A DNA stretch of 37,798 bases from a virus. This document shows positions 21,718 to 28,609 of this stretch, piece after piece; within the stretch, counting starts at the first letter, position 1, and the number at the start of each line of letters is the position of its first letter. The position numbers and the translations under genes are program-made. Location of the stretch: the IMG/VR virus record IMGVR_UViG_3300035670_000632, positions 1-37,798 of that record. One strand, written 5' to 3'. A model generated the notes under the pieces. It worked only from the letters and a program-made list of their open reading frames with translations. It was not told the DNA's origin and searched no databases.

Positions 21718-23358
21718 TCAGGATCGCTTCTGCCATCCGTTGCGCTGCGAAAGCTCATCGAGTATCTTGCTTGCCTCCTGAAACGACAGGCCGCGTATTT
21801 CGTCCCGTGAGAGGTGCGGACAATACCTGTGTATTGCCTTCATTTGAGGAATTGTTGCCAAGTTTTTTTCCCTTCTCTCAAATGCCGCCTTGAGAAGATT
21901 TGATGCGTGATTGATCGTCATTCCTGCGGGTGCGTCGATCTTCATTCGCTGCAGTGCCGCTATTTGTTTGTCCGTTGCCGTCCTGATCCACTTGGATGGC
22001 TTTGCTGGCATCGTCACCCCAAGCCAGTCTGCACAGCTCACGAATTCGACCTTGTAGCGTTTGCAGTCAAAGTTCCGTTCCTCAACCTGCAGCTTGAGCC
22101 GCCGTTTCTCTTCCCGCTCTACGTCCTCCCTTTCTTTTAGCTCTTTGGCCGTCTTGACCGCTTCCATTATGTCGATTTCGGTGTGTGTCGCAAACTGTTC
22201 CGTGAAAATCTCCCGTTCGCGCTCATCCATGACATCCGGCGCAACCAGATCGGCCGCCCGTACTAGGTCGTGTTTGCGTGTCAACCAGCCGAAATCGATG
22301 ATCAAGCAATCGGTTTTTCCGACGTCGAGCCGCGTTCCTCGTCCCACCATTTGCGAATACAGCGCACGGCTTTTCGTCGGTCGCATAAGCACGACTGCGG
22401 ATGTGTGTGGCGCGTCGAATCCTTCGGTCAGCAGGGCGCAGTTGCAGATGACTTGAATCTCACGAGCTTGATACGCTGCAATCTTTTCGTCTCGCTTCGG
22501 GTCTCCCCCGTGAACGTACTCCGCCTTCAAACCCAAGGACGCAAGAGCAGACGCGACCGCCTGAGCCGATCCGACATCCGGCGTGAAAACGATCGCAGGC
22601 CGGTCCCCGATCGCTTTTTTGGTTTCGTTTGCCAGGACTTCAATATATGGCCGGATTGCCTCCTCGAGATCGGCCTGGTTAAAATCTCCCGCCGTAGTCC
22701 GGATCGATCGCAAGTCAATTTGCGTATCGATCTGAATAGCCGACAGCTTCGAGAGCATCGGCTCGACCTGGTTTGTTTCCGGGTTTTGGTAAAAGATCGC
22801 ATCCCAGAGAAGCATTTCATAGGCGACGGACTCAAAGACGCCCCCGAGGTTTGTCTTGTCGCCCCGGTCAGCCGTTGCCGTGACACCGACGTGCTTTGCT
22901 TTCCAGAAATGGTCATAGATGCGCTGGTATGTGCCCGCCGTTGCGTGGTGTGCCTCATCGGTAATGATCAGGTCAAAATGATCCGCAGGCCAGCGTGTGA
23001 GACGCTTGCGTTGAAGCGTCTGAACAGTCGCAATGACCGCGTGGCAATCCGGCTCGACAAAAGCGTCTTTGTCCCCCATTTCAATGCCGCAAACCAGGCC
23101 TATGGGGTCAAGCTTCTTTCGTGCCTGTTCGATCAGTTCTTTCCTGTGGGCAAGAACCAAGGTCTTAAGGCCGCGCTCTGCGTACTCGCGGGCAAGCCAC
23201 CCGAAGGTGACGGTCTTGCCCGTTCCTGTTGGTAGAATGATCAGCGTTGACCGCTTGTCTTCAAGTTGAGCGTGTGCCGCTGCAACGGCCTCGCGTTGGT
23301 ACGGGCGAAGCTCGATCTCGGAGCCCCTGACGGGTGGCAAACTGAGTAGATAGGACAT
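21718..23358 (-). CDS. superfamily 2 DEAD/DEAH helicase
   Basis: The 546-residue helicase has the full motif set. RPYQREAVAAAH comes before the Walker A LPTGTGKT (42-49), followed by VLAHRKELIEQA, DEAHH (134-138), VTATADR (159-165), then in the second RecA domain IVFTPDVGSAQAV, CALLTEGFDAP and YSQMVGRGTRLD. The C-terminal 150 residues are helical with a charged coiled coil (KELKEREDVEREEKRRL). It resembles phage and restriction-type helicases that open DNA for replication. It follows the ParB-like gene by 3 bases with AAGGGG upstream, in the same early operon as the primase and ERF protein. Confidence 0.92.
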   Translation of the reverse strand: MSYLLSLPPVRGSEIELRPYQREAVAAAHAQLEDKRSTLIILPTGTGKTVTFGWLAREYAERGLKTLVLAHRKELIEQARKKLDPIGLVCGIEMGDKDAFVEPDCHAVIATVQTLQRKRLTRWPADHFDLIITDEAHHATAGTYQRIYDHFWKAKHVGVTATADRGDKTNLGGVFESVAYEMLLWDAIFYQNPETNQVEPMLSKLSAIQIDTQIDLRSIRTTAGDFNQADLEEAIRPYIEVLANETKKAIGDRPAIVFTPDVGSAQAVASALASLGLKAEYVHGGDPKRDEKIAAYQAREIQVICNCALLTEGFDAPHTSAVVLMRPTKSRALYSQMVGRGTRLDVGKTDCLIIDFGWLTRKHDLVRAADLVAPDVMDEREREIFTEQFATHTEIDIMEAVKTAKELKEREDVEREEKRRLKLQVEERNFDCKRYKVEFVSCADWLGVTMPAKPSKWIRTATDKQIAALQRMKIDAPAGMTINHASNLLKAAFERREKNLATIPQMKAIHRYCPHLSRDEIRGLSFQEASKILDELSQRNGWQKRS

Positions 23359-23361
23359 GCT

Positions 23362-24198
23362 TCATTTCCCCTTGTAGGAAGATGCGTGAAAACCATCACC
23401 GCTACACGATGAACAATTCCCGATGCGTGGCACCTGGCCGGTACCGTTGCATTCCTTACATAGCAACCAGTGCTGTGGCGCGTCAATGACGAATGAGGAA
23501 AGCTGACGCAAGAAAAAACGGCTCTTCAGGTGTGAAGGCACGTCTTTATGAGCCGATCGAATCTGCGCAGCCAATAGCTTGAAAGGTGCTTCAAAAATTC
23601 GCCACATTTCGGCCGCCTCGTCAAACTTGCGTTTTGGTGTGCCTTGCAGCTGTGCACGTAAAGGCAAAGTTTCAAGCCAGTCTTCCCCGGCCTCATCTAC
23701 CAATGTCGGCACCGGCTCATCTACGGAAAGCGGTTCCGCGTCCGGCTCGGGCGGCAGTTCCTCAATCTTCGTTTCTATCTTGTAAACTTTGGCTTTGGCT
23801 TCCTTAACGTCCCGGCTGTTGATCGTGTCGCGGCCTTTTTCTTTGGCCACTTCCTTAGCCACTTCGGCAACTTTGGGACGGTCTTCTTTAGGTACGGAAA
23901 CAAATTCGCGGGCAGTCCTTTCGTTTGGATTGTCAACCATGGTTGACAGTTCCTTTGCAACTTGCGCGGACTGAATCTGCAAGCTTGCAAACTGACGGGT
24001 AAAGCCCCAACGCTCGACGCAATAGCTCTCAAAGCTCGAATGCGTTGCCCGATAAAGCTTTGCCCGCCTTATTTCCATCAAAGCCGTGCCAACGTCGATA
24101 AACGTCTGTTTACCTCGTTCGATTACGGCTTCAAGGGATTGAAGCCTACCCGATTCGTCAAGCGTCAAGGTTGTCTCGGTCTTTTGCACGATGCTCAC
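23362..24198 (-). CDS. ParB/DUF3102-like DNA-binding protein with DnaJ-type zinc ribbon
   Basis: The N-terminal part, AVIERGKQTFIDVGTALMEI then RRAKLYRATHSSFESYCVER (about 24-63), is the pattern of phage and plasmid proteins with a helical DUF3102/ParB-like DNA-binding module. A Lys/Glu-rich linker and an acidic Pro-rich stretch follow. The C-terminus ends in CKECNGTGQ and CSSCSGDGF, a DnaJ-type CxxCxGxG zinc ribbon. The gene body contains a perfect 18-bp palindrome (23931-23948) that recurs at 35891, so the protein could recognise that sequence (speculative). Its stop lies 3 bases before the helicase start. Confidence 0.7.
   Translation of the reverse strand: MSIVQKTETTLTLDESGRLQSLEAVIERGKQTFIDVGTALMEIRRAKLYRATHSSFESYCVERWGFTRQFASLQIQSAQVAKELSTMVDNPNERTAREFVSVPKEDRPKVAEVAKEVAKEKGRDTINSRDVKEAKAKVYKIETKIEELPPEPDAEPLSVDEPVPTLVDEAGEDWLETLPLRAQLQGTPKRKFDEAAEMWRIFEAPFKLLAAQIRSAHKDVPSHLKSRFFLRQLSSFVIDAPQHWLLCKECNGTGQVPRIGNCSSCSGDGFHASSYKGK
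23931..23948. repeat. palindrome TGTCAACCATGGTTGACA
   Basis: This is a perfect 18-bp inverted repeat with no spacer, inside the ParB/DUF3102-like gene. The same half-site TGTCAACCA occurs in a 27-bp palindrome with a 1-base spacer at 35891-35917. It resembles a binding site for a dimeric DNA-binding protein. Confidence 0.7.
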
Positions 24199-24383
24199 TT
24201 GGTAGCCTCTTTCTCGATTCTACGAATGCGTCTTGCCGCGTCTTCCGCAACGGCTGGGAAATAGTCGTTGAGGTAGTCCTCTAGTTTAGCGTACCGCTTG
24301 TTATGTCCGGCACGCCAGCCGTGAACGGCCTGAGCAATCTGCCGCTCGCACCATTCGTCATTGAGTCCGAGTCCGTGCTTCAT
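24195..24383 (-). CDS. small hypothetical protein (62 aa)
   Basis: The 62-residue helical, basic protein (NDEWCERQIAQAVHGWRAGH, RYAKLEDYLNDYFPAV) overlaps its neighbours by 4 bases on both sides. It belongs to the early operon between the primase and the ParB-like gene. No family is recognised. Confidence 0.68.
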   Translation of the reverse strand: MKHGLGLNDEWCERQIAQAVHGWRAGHNKRYAKLEDYLNDYFPAVAEDAARRIRRIEKEATK

Positions 24384-24613
24384 TTCGTTCCCTTTCGTTT
24401 CTTGGCTGCTAGTGCCCTTGCGTTCATTCTAAGAACGTACAAGTTGTGGTTGTGCATCCATTTGTCCGCCATTGGCCGCGCCATGGCCTCAGCGGTTTTG
24501 CGGTCAAACCCGGCTTGAAATTCCAAGATCGCGGCCCGCTCCTCGAAAGCTTCCGCTTCGGACACTTCAGGATCGTGAGCTGCTGCGTACTCTTCCGGCG
24601 TTATGAACTTCAT
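24380..24613 (-). CDS. small hypothetical protein (77 aa)
   Basis: The 77-residue protein begins MKFITPEEYAAAHDPEVSEA and ends basic (LRMNARALAAKKRKGTK). It is predicted helical. Its start overlaps the primase stop and its stop overlaps the next ATG, so it is translationally coupled to the replication genes. Function unknown. Confidence 0.68.
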   Translation of the reverse strand: MKFITPEEYAAAHDPEVSEAEAFEERAAILEFQAGFDRKTAEAMARPMADKWMHNHNLYVLRMNARALAAKKRKGTK

Positions 24614-25551
24614 CCGACAAACTCGCTTCCAAGTGTGTTGATTGCGTCCGAGACAGACGCGAATGCCCCAAGGTAAACCAGCAACTGAAAAAAAGACAGT
24701 CGCTGTTCTCCGCCGCCTCCGCGTAAGATCGTGAACCCGGTTTGCCGGTTGAACGTGGCCGATGGTGTGCGGTCTTGATCGTCACGATACACCGGTATCC
24801 AGTCCGAGTTCGACGGAATCCGGCTCGGGACTCGCAAGCCGTAATACTGGGCGATTGACAGTTTATCCGGTATGGCTTCAGACACTTCCTGCCAGCCGTA
24901 TTGACGTTTGCCGTCGTAACGTTTGGCGTTAAAGTTTGGCCGAATGATTGTCGGTATCGGCTTCTGAACCTTGGCTGGCTTGAAGCTGAGCAACCAATCT
25001 GGCGCGATTGCGGGAGGCCTGCCGTTGACCGGGTTCCACCGCTCGCCATGCCACTGGTAGCGGGAGCGACGTTCAACATGGTGTGACGGTGGCGCGACGA
25101 TCAATGAGCGATCCGCCTTCCGAGCAACTTCGGAGTGTTTCCCCTCGCCGTCATAAATCACACACGAATCAAGCGGACCTGACCAGTCGGATGGAAGCCT
25201 GTACCAGCAGTGAAAGCCGTTTTCGTTGTTGCTGACTTGCCACGTCGGCGGCATCGATTTTCTGGTTCGTTTCAACCAATCCATCGCGGCCGGCCCGTCA
25301 ACGTCCAAAACGACCAGGTTCCAAAAGGTCCCGCACATCACCTGGATATTCTCAGGTGCGAACCTGGCAAATTCTTCTGCCGGGTAAGTCTTTTCCCAGT
25401 ATTCCGCGTACCGAACGAACGGTCTTTTCGCATCAGTTCGGCTGGGAAGTGGGTTGTATCCCCAGGCCCGGTAAACTTCCGCCCAATAGGCGCATAGCTC
25501 GACATCTTTTGCGGCTACAGATGCAAGGGCTTTGTCAATGATGCTCGACAT
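24610..25551 (-). CDS. PrimPol-type DNA primase/polymerase with degenerate C-terminal CHC2-like domain
   Basis: The 313-residue protein opens with a bifunctional primase-polymerase domain. CAYWAEVYRAWGYNPLP leads to the catalytic-type LVVLDVDGPAAMDWL (D83, D85), NGFHCWYRLP (H114) and SEVARKADRSLIVAPPS (about 140-156). The last ~90 residues follow the layout of a DnaG-type zinc-binding domain: SIAQYYGL, DDQDRTPSATFNRQTGFTIL, then LSFFQLLVYLGAFASVSDAI. The usual Cys and His ligands are all absent. The ATG at 25551 follows GAAGG. An upstream frame to 25734 would overlap the ERF gene and a hairpin and is rejected. It would prime DNA replication together with the downstream helicase. Confidence 0.87.
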   Translation of the reverse strand: MSSIIDKALASVAAKDVELCAYWAEVYRAWGYNPLPSRTDAKRPFVRYAEYWEKTYPAEEFARFAPENIQVMCGTFWNLVVLDVDGPAAMDWLKRTRKSMPPTWQVSNNENGFHCWYRLPSDWSGPLDSCVIYDGEGKHSEVARKADRSLIVAPPSHHVERRSRYQWHGERWNPVNGRPPAIAPDWLLSFKPAKVQKPIPTIIRPNFNAKRYDGKRQYGWQEVSEAIPDKLSIAQYYGLRVPSRIPSNSDWIPVYRDDQDRTPSATFNRQTGFTILRGGGGEQRLSFFQLLVYLGAFASVSDAINTLGSEFVG

Positions 25552-25588
25552 GCTATAATACCTTCGATCTCTTGCGACTGGGTAGATG

Positions 25589-25623
25589 GGGGCAGCCGCT
25601 GCTAACGGCTGCCCCTGTTTTTT
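25589..25623 (+). terminator. intrinsic-terminator-like hairpin oriented on the plus strand
   Basis: GGGGCAGCCG (25589-25598) pairs perfectly with CGGCTGCCCC (25606-25615) around a 7-base loop, followed on the plus strand by TGTTTTTT. Read on the minus strand the stem is followed by CATCTACCC, so there it would not terminate. It sits between the ERF and primase genes, both on the minus strand, so the plus-strand polarity is unexpected. Confidence 0.65.
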
Positions 25624-26210
25624 CAATACTCCCGCCCGTTTCCAGCTGGTGCCGCCTGTTTCCAGCATAGATCGCCACAATACCACTTGCCAGACTTCTG
25701 CGAGAACTTCATCGGCGCGCCGCAATCCTTGCACTCGCCTCCATCGTCTTCTCGTGGCTTTTGCGGCTGGCGTTGTGTTGGTTGCTGCTGCTGACGTGTC
25801 GCGGGTTGTGCGTTGGAGTCTTCCCGGCCCGAAACGTCAAGCGGCTCGACGCGCTCAATACCAAGCAACCCTAGCATGAGGTAACCACGCATCTCGGTTA
25901 GGCTGGCAAGTGCCGCCTTGTCATCAGGCCGCCCCTGCTGAGCAACGTATGGAAGCTCGCACGACAGTTCCATCTTTTCGTCGGTCTCGGTGTCATAAAG
26001 CCAAAACGTTCCCGCGATCGTCGCGCTTTCCGGTTTGGCGTGCCACCCAGTGTTCACGAGGACCAGCCCCGCGACCTGCAAAGCCGTTTTGCCGATAGCG
26101 TAAACCGCGTCGGCTCTGGCGTAGCTGTAGCCATGATGCCCATTGCGAGCGTCCTTGGTTGCGTCGGCTACCGCCTGTTGGGCCTGGTATAGTTTCGCTG
26201 CAATGGACAT
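25623..26210 (-). CDS. ERF-family single-strand annealing recombinase with C-terminal zinc finger
   Basis: The 195-residue protein matches ERF proteins: MSIAAKLYQAQQAVADATKD, then GYSYARADAVYAIGKTALQV at residues 26-45, VNTGWHAKP and the late ALASLTEMRGYLMLGLLGIE. A Gln-rich linker leads to CKDCGAPMKFSQ and WYCGDLCWKQ, a four-Cys zinc finger often found at the end of such proteins. ERF anneals complementary strands during phage recombination and works with RusA. The start at 26210 has GGAGGT 6 bases upstream and overlaps the previous stop (TGATG). Confidence 0.87.
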   Translation of the reverse strand: MSIAAKLYQAQQAVADATKDARNGHHGYSYARADAVYAIGKTALQVAGLVLVNTGWHAKPESATIAGTFWLYDTETDEKMELSCELPYVAQQGRPDDKAALASLTEMRGYLMLGLLGIERVEPLDVSGREDSNAQPATRQQQQPTQRQPQKPREDDGGECKDCGAPMKFSQKSGKWYCGDLCWKQAAPAGNGREY

Positions 26211-26533
26211 CAAAGCACCTCCAAAACTTGCATGATTTCCGTTTCGCTGGGCAGGTGACGCGGCATGGTGCCAAGGACTCTCAACGTGCCGTTGACATGA
26301 TCGGCACGGTAAATTGTGTGGTCGTGCGTAAGAACCAGCACGTCCGGCAGGGCGTCTTCTGGGTAGAATAGCTCGACCTGCTTCAGGATCCGGCTTTTCA
26401 CGCTTGCGATTTCGTCGCGGTGTCGCCAGCCGTTGGCCCATCCCGGATGATCTTCCGAGCACAGGGCCTCAAGCCGGTAGAACAGGCCCTGCAAAACCTG
26501 TTTCATCATTTTGATCATTCGTTCGTCTGTCAT
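26210..26533 (-). CDS. hypothetical early protein (107 aa)
   Basis: This 107-residue protein is helical at the start (MTDERMIKMMKQVLQGLFYR) and mixed later (LVLTHDHTIYRADHVNGTL). It is encoded between the ribbon-helix-helix gene and the ERF gene and shares a base with the ERF start. No family is recognised; its position suggests an early function. Confidence 0.68.
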   Translation of the reverse strand: MTDERMIKMMKQVLQGLFYRLEALCSEDHPGWANGWRHRDEIASVKSRILKQVELFYPEDALPDVLVLTHDHTIYRADHVNGTLRVLGTMPRHLPSETEIMQVLEVL

Positions 26534-26557
26534 AGCTGATCCCTTGCGTAACGGGCA

Positions 26558-26752
26558 TCATGCCCCGGTTTGCGATCCGTCTTTGCTGCTGAAACGAGCA
26601 TTCTGCTCTACCCACAAAACTAGAGCCTCGTTCAGCAAATGCGCGATCGGCACGCCACGAAGTGCGGCCTCTGCTTTGATCTTGCGATAGGATGCCGCGT
26701 CGATCTTCGCAGTTATAGTGGTGACTTCTCTTAACTCAACTGCTTGTGTCAT
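26558..26752 (-). CDS. ribbon-helix-helix (RHH) regulator heading the early operon
   Basis: The 64-residue protein has the RHH layout: a basic N-terminal strand REVTTITAKID, then two helices DAASYRKIKAEAALRG and PIAHLLNEALVLWVEQ. Such proteins bind DNA as dimers through the paired strand. It directly follows a strong promoter that carries an inverted repeat, which fits autoregulation of the whole ERF-primase-helicase operon (inference). The ATG is preceded by AAGGGG. Confidence 0.75.
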   Translation of the reverse strand: MTQAVELREVTTITAKIDAASYRKIKAEAALRGVPIAHLLNEALVLWVEQNARFSSKDGSQTGA

Positions 26753-26785
26753 CTTGTCCCCTTTCTGGTTAGTGGCAACGCAATT

Positions 26786-26813
26786 AATATATCAAAAATT
26801 TATTGACGGTCAA
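26786..26813 (-). promoter_or_regulatory. sigma-70 promoter of the early operon with operator-like palindrome
   Basis: The minus strand has TTGACC (26808-26813), 16 bases of AT-rich spacer, and TATATT (26786-26791), about 34 bases before the RHH start. The -35 box lies within the inverted repeat TTGAC-C-GTCAA (26803-26813), a plausible operator for the RHH protein. It is among the best promoters in the window. Confidence 0.7.
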
Positions 26814-26821
26814 GCGGATTG

Positions 26822-26861
26822 CCAAAAAAATCACCCGCAGGCCGAATCGGCGACCTGCGGG
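26822..26861 (-). terminator. intrinsic terminator after the stand-alone virion-like gene
   Basis: On the minus strand CCCGCAGG (26854-26861) pairs with CCTGCGGG (26834-26841) around a 12-base loop, followed by TGATTTTTTT. It ends the transcript of the gene at 26888-27340, just before the early promoter. Confidence 0.85.
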
Positions 26862-26887
26862 CAAGGCGCAACGGAGACATGCACGGT

Positions 26888-27340
26888 TTAAGCGAGCACG
26901 AGAACGACTCGCAATGTGTCAGAAGCCGTTCCATTAGAGCGGATCGTGGTTGTCCCCGCAACGGTTATTCCGTTAGCCGTGGGGATGGTGTGCACGAGCG
27001 AGCCGCCCGGTTGGATGGTCACGTTGTTTGGCGCGCCTACAGCGTTACAGAAAAAGGTCGTCACGTTGGCCGTTGATGGATTGACGAGCGTGATGGCTTT
27101 GAGCCGCGTGAGCGAGCCGAAAGCATCGCCCAACGTGTCCGTAAGTGTGGACAGGGCCACGTTCGTGGAGTTGCTCGTCACGTTGGCATCAACAACGGTC
27201 AAAGCCTGGCTGGCTCCGGTCCCGTTGGCGAAAGTGATCGTGAGATCCGTGTTTGTCCGGCCCTGAGTGGTTGAGCCGCCTACAGGCTTGGTTGTAATAG
27301 CCGAGATGGCCGTTCCGATCGATGCGCTTCCGAGTGGCAT
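26888..27340 (-). CDS. putative virion protein in its own transcription unit (150 aa)
   Basis: The 150-residue protein is made of small and beta-branched residues (TDLTITFANGTGASQALTVV, NNVTIQPGGSLVHTIPTANG) and ends in TASDTLRVVLVLA. It resembles all-beta phage surface or decoration proteins but belongs to no family I can name. It is flanked by a terminator on each side, with a TTCGATAGTTCA element and AAAGGAG before its ATG, so it is transcribed alone. That suggests high or separately timed expression, as for an abundant virion component (inferred). Confidence 0.6.
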   Translation of the reverse strand: MPLGSASIGTAISAITTKPVGGSTTQGRTNTDLTITFANGTGASQALTVVDANVTSNSTNVALSTLTDTLGDAFGSLTRLKAITLVNPSTANVTTFFCNAVGAPNNVTIQPGGSLVHTIPTANGITVAGTTTIRSNGTASDTLRVVLVLA

Positions 27341-27359
27341 GGTGCGTTGCTCCTTTCTT

Positions 27360-27371
27360 TGAACTATCGAA
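27360..27371 (-). promoter_or_regulatory. TTCGATAGTTCA element, copy 3 (candidate late promoter core)
   Basis: The minus strand reads TTCGATAGTTCA between the upstream terminator (ending 27374) and the ATG at 27340. With a terminator directly before it, the downstream gene needs a start signal in these ~30 bases, and this is the only notable sequence there. The same 12 bases recur at 33687-33698 before the tail operon. Confidence 0.55.
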
Positions 27372-27373
27372 AC

Positions 27374-27398
27374 AAAAAAAGCCCCGCCGAAGCGGGGC
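27374..27398 (-). terminator. intrinsic terminator with TTCG tetraloop
   Basis: On the minus strand GCCCCGC (27392-27398) pairs with GCGGGGC (27381-27387) around a TTCG tetraloop, followed by TTTTTTT (27374-27380). It closes the unit containing the 27405-27755 gene. Confidence 0.92.
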
Positions 27399-27404
27399 AG
27401 GAAC

Positions 27405-27755
27405 TTAGCGTCTATTGATAATTTCGAGTGCCCTATCTCTCAGGTTTTCGCAATAGTACCGATAAAGCCACATGCACCTCCGATCCATCGTCATTCCGTG
27501 CACGTAATCATCCATCGCGTTAACTTGTTCGCGTGTCATTCGCGCGAAGTCTTCGATGGTCATGTCGATAATGAACTCGATCTTTTTGCGGTTGCTTTCC
27601 CAGTCAAACGGCTTGCGATCATTTTTCTTGACCGTCACCTTGCCGCTGCCATTGCAAGCAAAGCAAATGCCATTTTCAACGTGAGCGAAGCCGCGAAGCT
27701 TCCTTTGGCCGTTGCACTTGCCGCACAGGTACGTCTTTTTTTTCGTTGCGTTCAT
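27405..27755 (-). CDS. DnaJ-type zinc-finger protein (116 aa)
   Basis: After a basic start, the protein has CGKCNGQRKLRG and CFACNGSGKVTV (residues about 11-38), the paired CxxCxG repeats of a DnaJ-type zinc finger. A charged helical part follows (FIIDMTIEDFARMTREQVNA). Such fingers mediate protein or nucleic-acid binding. The start at 27755 (MNATKKKTYLCG) has AGGGGA upstream; a start at 27815 would sit on top of the promoter. The gene forms a single-gene unit with its own promoter and terminator. The same finger type occurs in the ParB-like protein. Confidence 0.75.
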   Translation of the reverse strand: MNATKKKTYLCGKCNGQRKLRGFAHVENGICFACNGSGKVTVKKNDRKPFDWESNRKKIEFIIDMTIEDFARMTREQVNAMDDYVHGMTMDRRCMWLYRYYCENLRDRALEIINRR

Positions 27756-27803
27756 GGCTTGATTCCCCTGAGTTCGAGTGACGTTTGTTTGCCTTACACT
27801 ATT

Positions 27804-27832
27804 ACTATATGGCACTAACCCGGATTAGTCAA
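27804..27832 (-). promoter_or_regulatory. sigma-70 promoter, twin A
   Basis: The minus strand has TTGACT (27827-27832), a 17-base spacer and TATAGT (27804-27809). Around it, CTAATCCGGGTTAG forms an almost perfect inverted repeat in the spacer. The 14 bases ACACTATTACTATA (plus strand, 27796-27809) are shared exactly with twin B at 28433-28446. Confidence 0.75.
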
Positions 27833-27853
27833 AAAGAATTCTGGAATTATTCA

Positions 27854-27885
27854 GAAAAAAACAACCCGCCATTTCTGACGGGTTG
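27854..27885 (-). terminator. intrinsic terminator after the second RHH gene
   Basis: On the minus strand CAACCCG (27879-27885) pairs with CGGGTTG (27862-27868) around a 10-base loop, followed by a run of T (27855-27861). It ends the unit of 28391-27892, only about 20 bases before promoter twin A. Confidence 0.85.
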
Positions 27886-27891
27886 CTTGGG

Positions 27892-28083
27892 TCATTCAAC
27901 AGGGCTTTCGATTTCAATCCACCACCGCACGGCCGCCGATCGGCTGGGATGGTTTCCCGCCTCGACAATCTTGTCAAGGCGGCGTAGGTGGTTTTCGGTC
28001 AGCGACAGTTCAATCCGTTGCGGCTTGTCCAATGCCTTGGGGCGACGCGTCGCGCGTGTGCCGCGCTTAGGTTTGCTGGTCAT
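27892..28083 (-). CDS. second ribbon-helix-helix type regulator (63 aa)
   Basis: After a basic arm (MTSKPKRGTRATRRPKAL), the protein has the RHH-type strand QRIELSLTENHL and helices RRLDKIVEAGNH and SRSAAVRWWIEIE. The ATG at 28083 overlaps the previous stop (ATGA). It probably controls its own promoter and the similar twin promoter next to it (inference from the shared promoter sequence). Confidence 0.7.
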   Translation of the reverse strand: MTSKPKRGTRATRRPKALDKPQRIELSLTENHLRRLDKIVEAGNHPSRSAAVRWWIEIESPVE

Positions 28084-28391
28084 TGGTAGCACAGTCGCAC
28101 GTCGCCAAAATCGACGACCAAAATGGTCGTTTTGGGCTGCCCCTTTATAGCCTGACAGTCTTCAATCTTGATGTATGGCAAGCCGCCCATCTCGGTCGTG
28201 CCTTCCTCAAGATATCCAGGCTTATTCCATTGCGTTTTGCGAGCCGTCTTAAACTGGTCGATCGTGTCGTTAGTAAAGCTCACTCCACTGGCTTCGCTGA
28301 CCTTCCATATGTCAAGGTCAAAGATGCTGCGAAATTCGTCGGCGAAAATGGCGTCGATTTCGTCGTTCGTCATTTTGATTGCGGGATGCAT
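28080..28391 (-). CDS. hypothetical protein (103 aa), first gene of the twin-B unit
   Basis: The protein starts MHPAIKMTNDEIDAIFADEF and contains GLPYIKIEDCQAIKGQPKTT near its C-terminus. It is acidic, mixed alpha/beta, and not recognised. An AGGAGA ribosome-binding site supports the start at 28391. It is co-transcribed with the RHH gene, a layout seen in toxin-antitoxin-like or regulator pairs, though nothing in the sequence shows toxin activity. Confidence 0.62.
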   Translation of the reverse strand: MHPAIKMTNDEIDAIFADEFRSIFDLDIWKVSEASGVSFTNDTIDQFKTARKTQWNKPGYLEEGTTEMGGLPYIKIEDCQAIKGQPKTTILVVDFGDVRLCYQ

Positions 28392-28440
28392 TGTACCAGT
28401 CTCCTGCGTTTGGGTTGCGTTGCGTATCACTGACACTATT

Positions 28441-28469
28441 ACTATACGCCACTAATACGGCCTAATCAA
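28441..28469 (-). promoter_or_regulatory. sigma-70 promoter, twin B
   Basis: The minus strand has TTGATT (28464-28469), a 17-base spacer and TATAGT (28441-28446), 50 bases before the gene start. The -10 region and part of the spacer are the same as in twin A. A further TTGACA lies about 40 bases upstream. Confidence 0.7.
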
Positions 28470-28577
28470 CAACTATTCCAAAAATTTCTAAAAAAATTTC
28501 CCGATTGTCAAGCCGGTTGGAAGTCGTCGCATCGCGCGGCTTTGTCACACCGCACCGGTCCGCCCGTCTTGCCGCAT

Positions 28578-28599
28578 GTCACCCACCGGGTGACGGTCT
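28578..28599 (+). terminator. hairpin with plus-strand terminator polarity
   Basis: GTCACCC (28578-28584) pairs with GGGTGAC (28588-28594) around a 3-base loop; on the plus strand GGTCTTTTT follows. On the minus strand no T-run follows. It lies just after the tail operon's last gene, in the 140-base gap before promoter twin B. Confidence 0.45.
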
Positions 28600-28609
28600 T
28601 TTTGCCGCC

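Noticed and set aside
21470-21736. Minus-strand frame of 88 codons after the helicase
   Set aside because: It starts inside the helicase gene, is rich in Arg, Trp and Ala, and competes with two other open frames; no evidence favours it.
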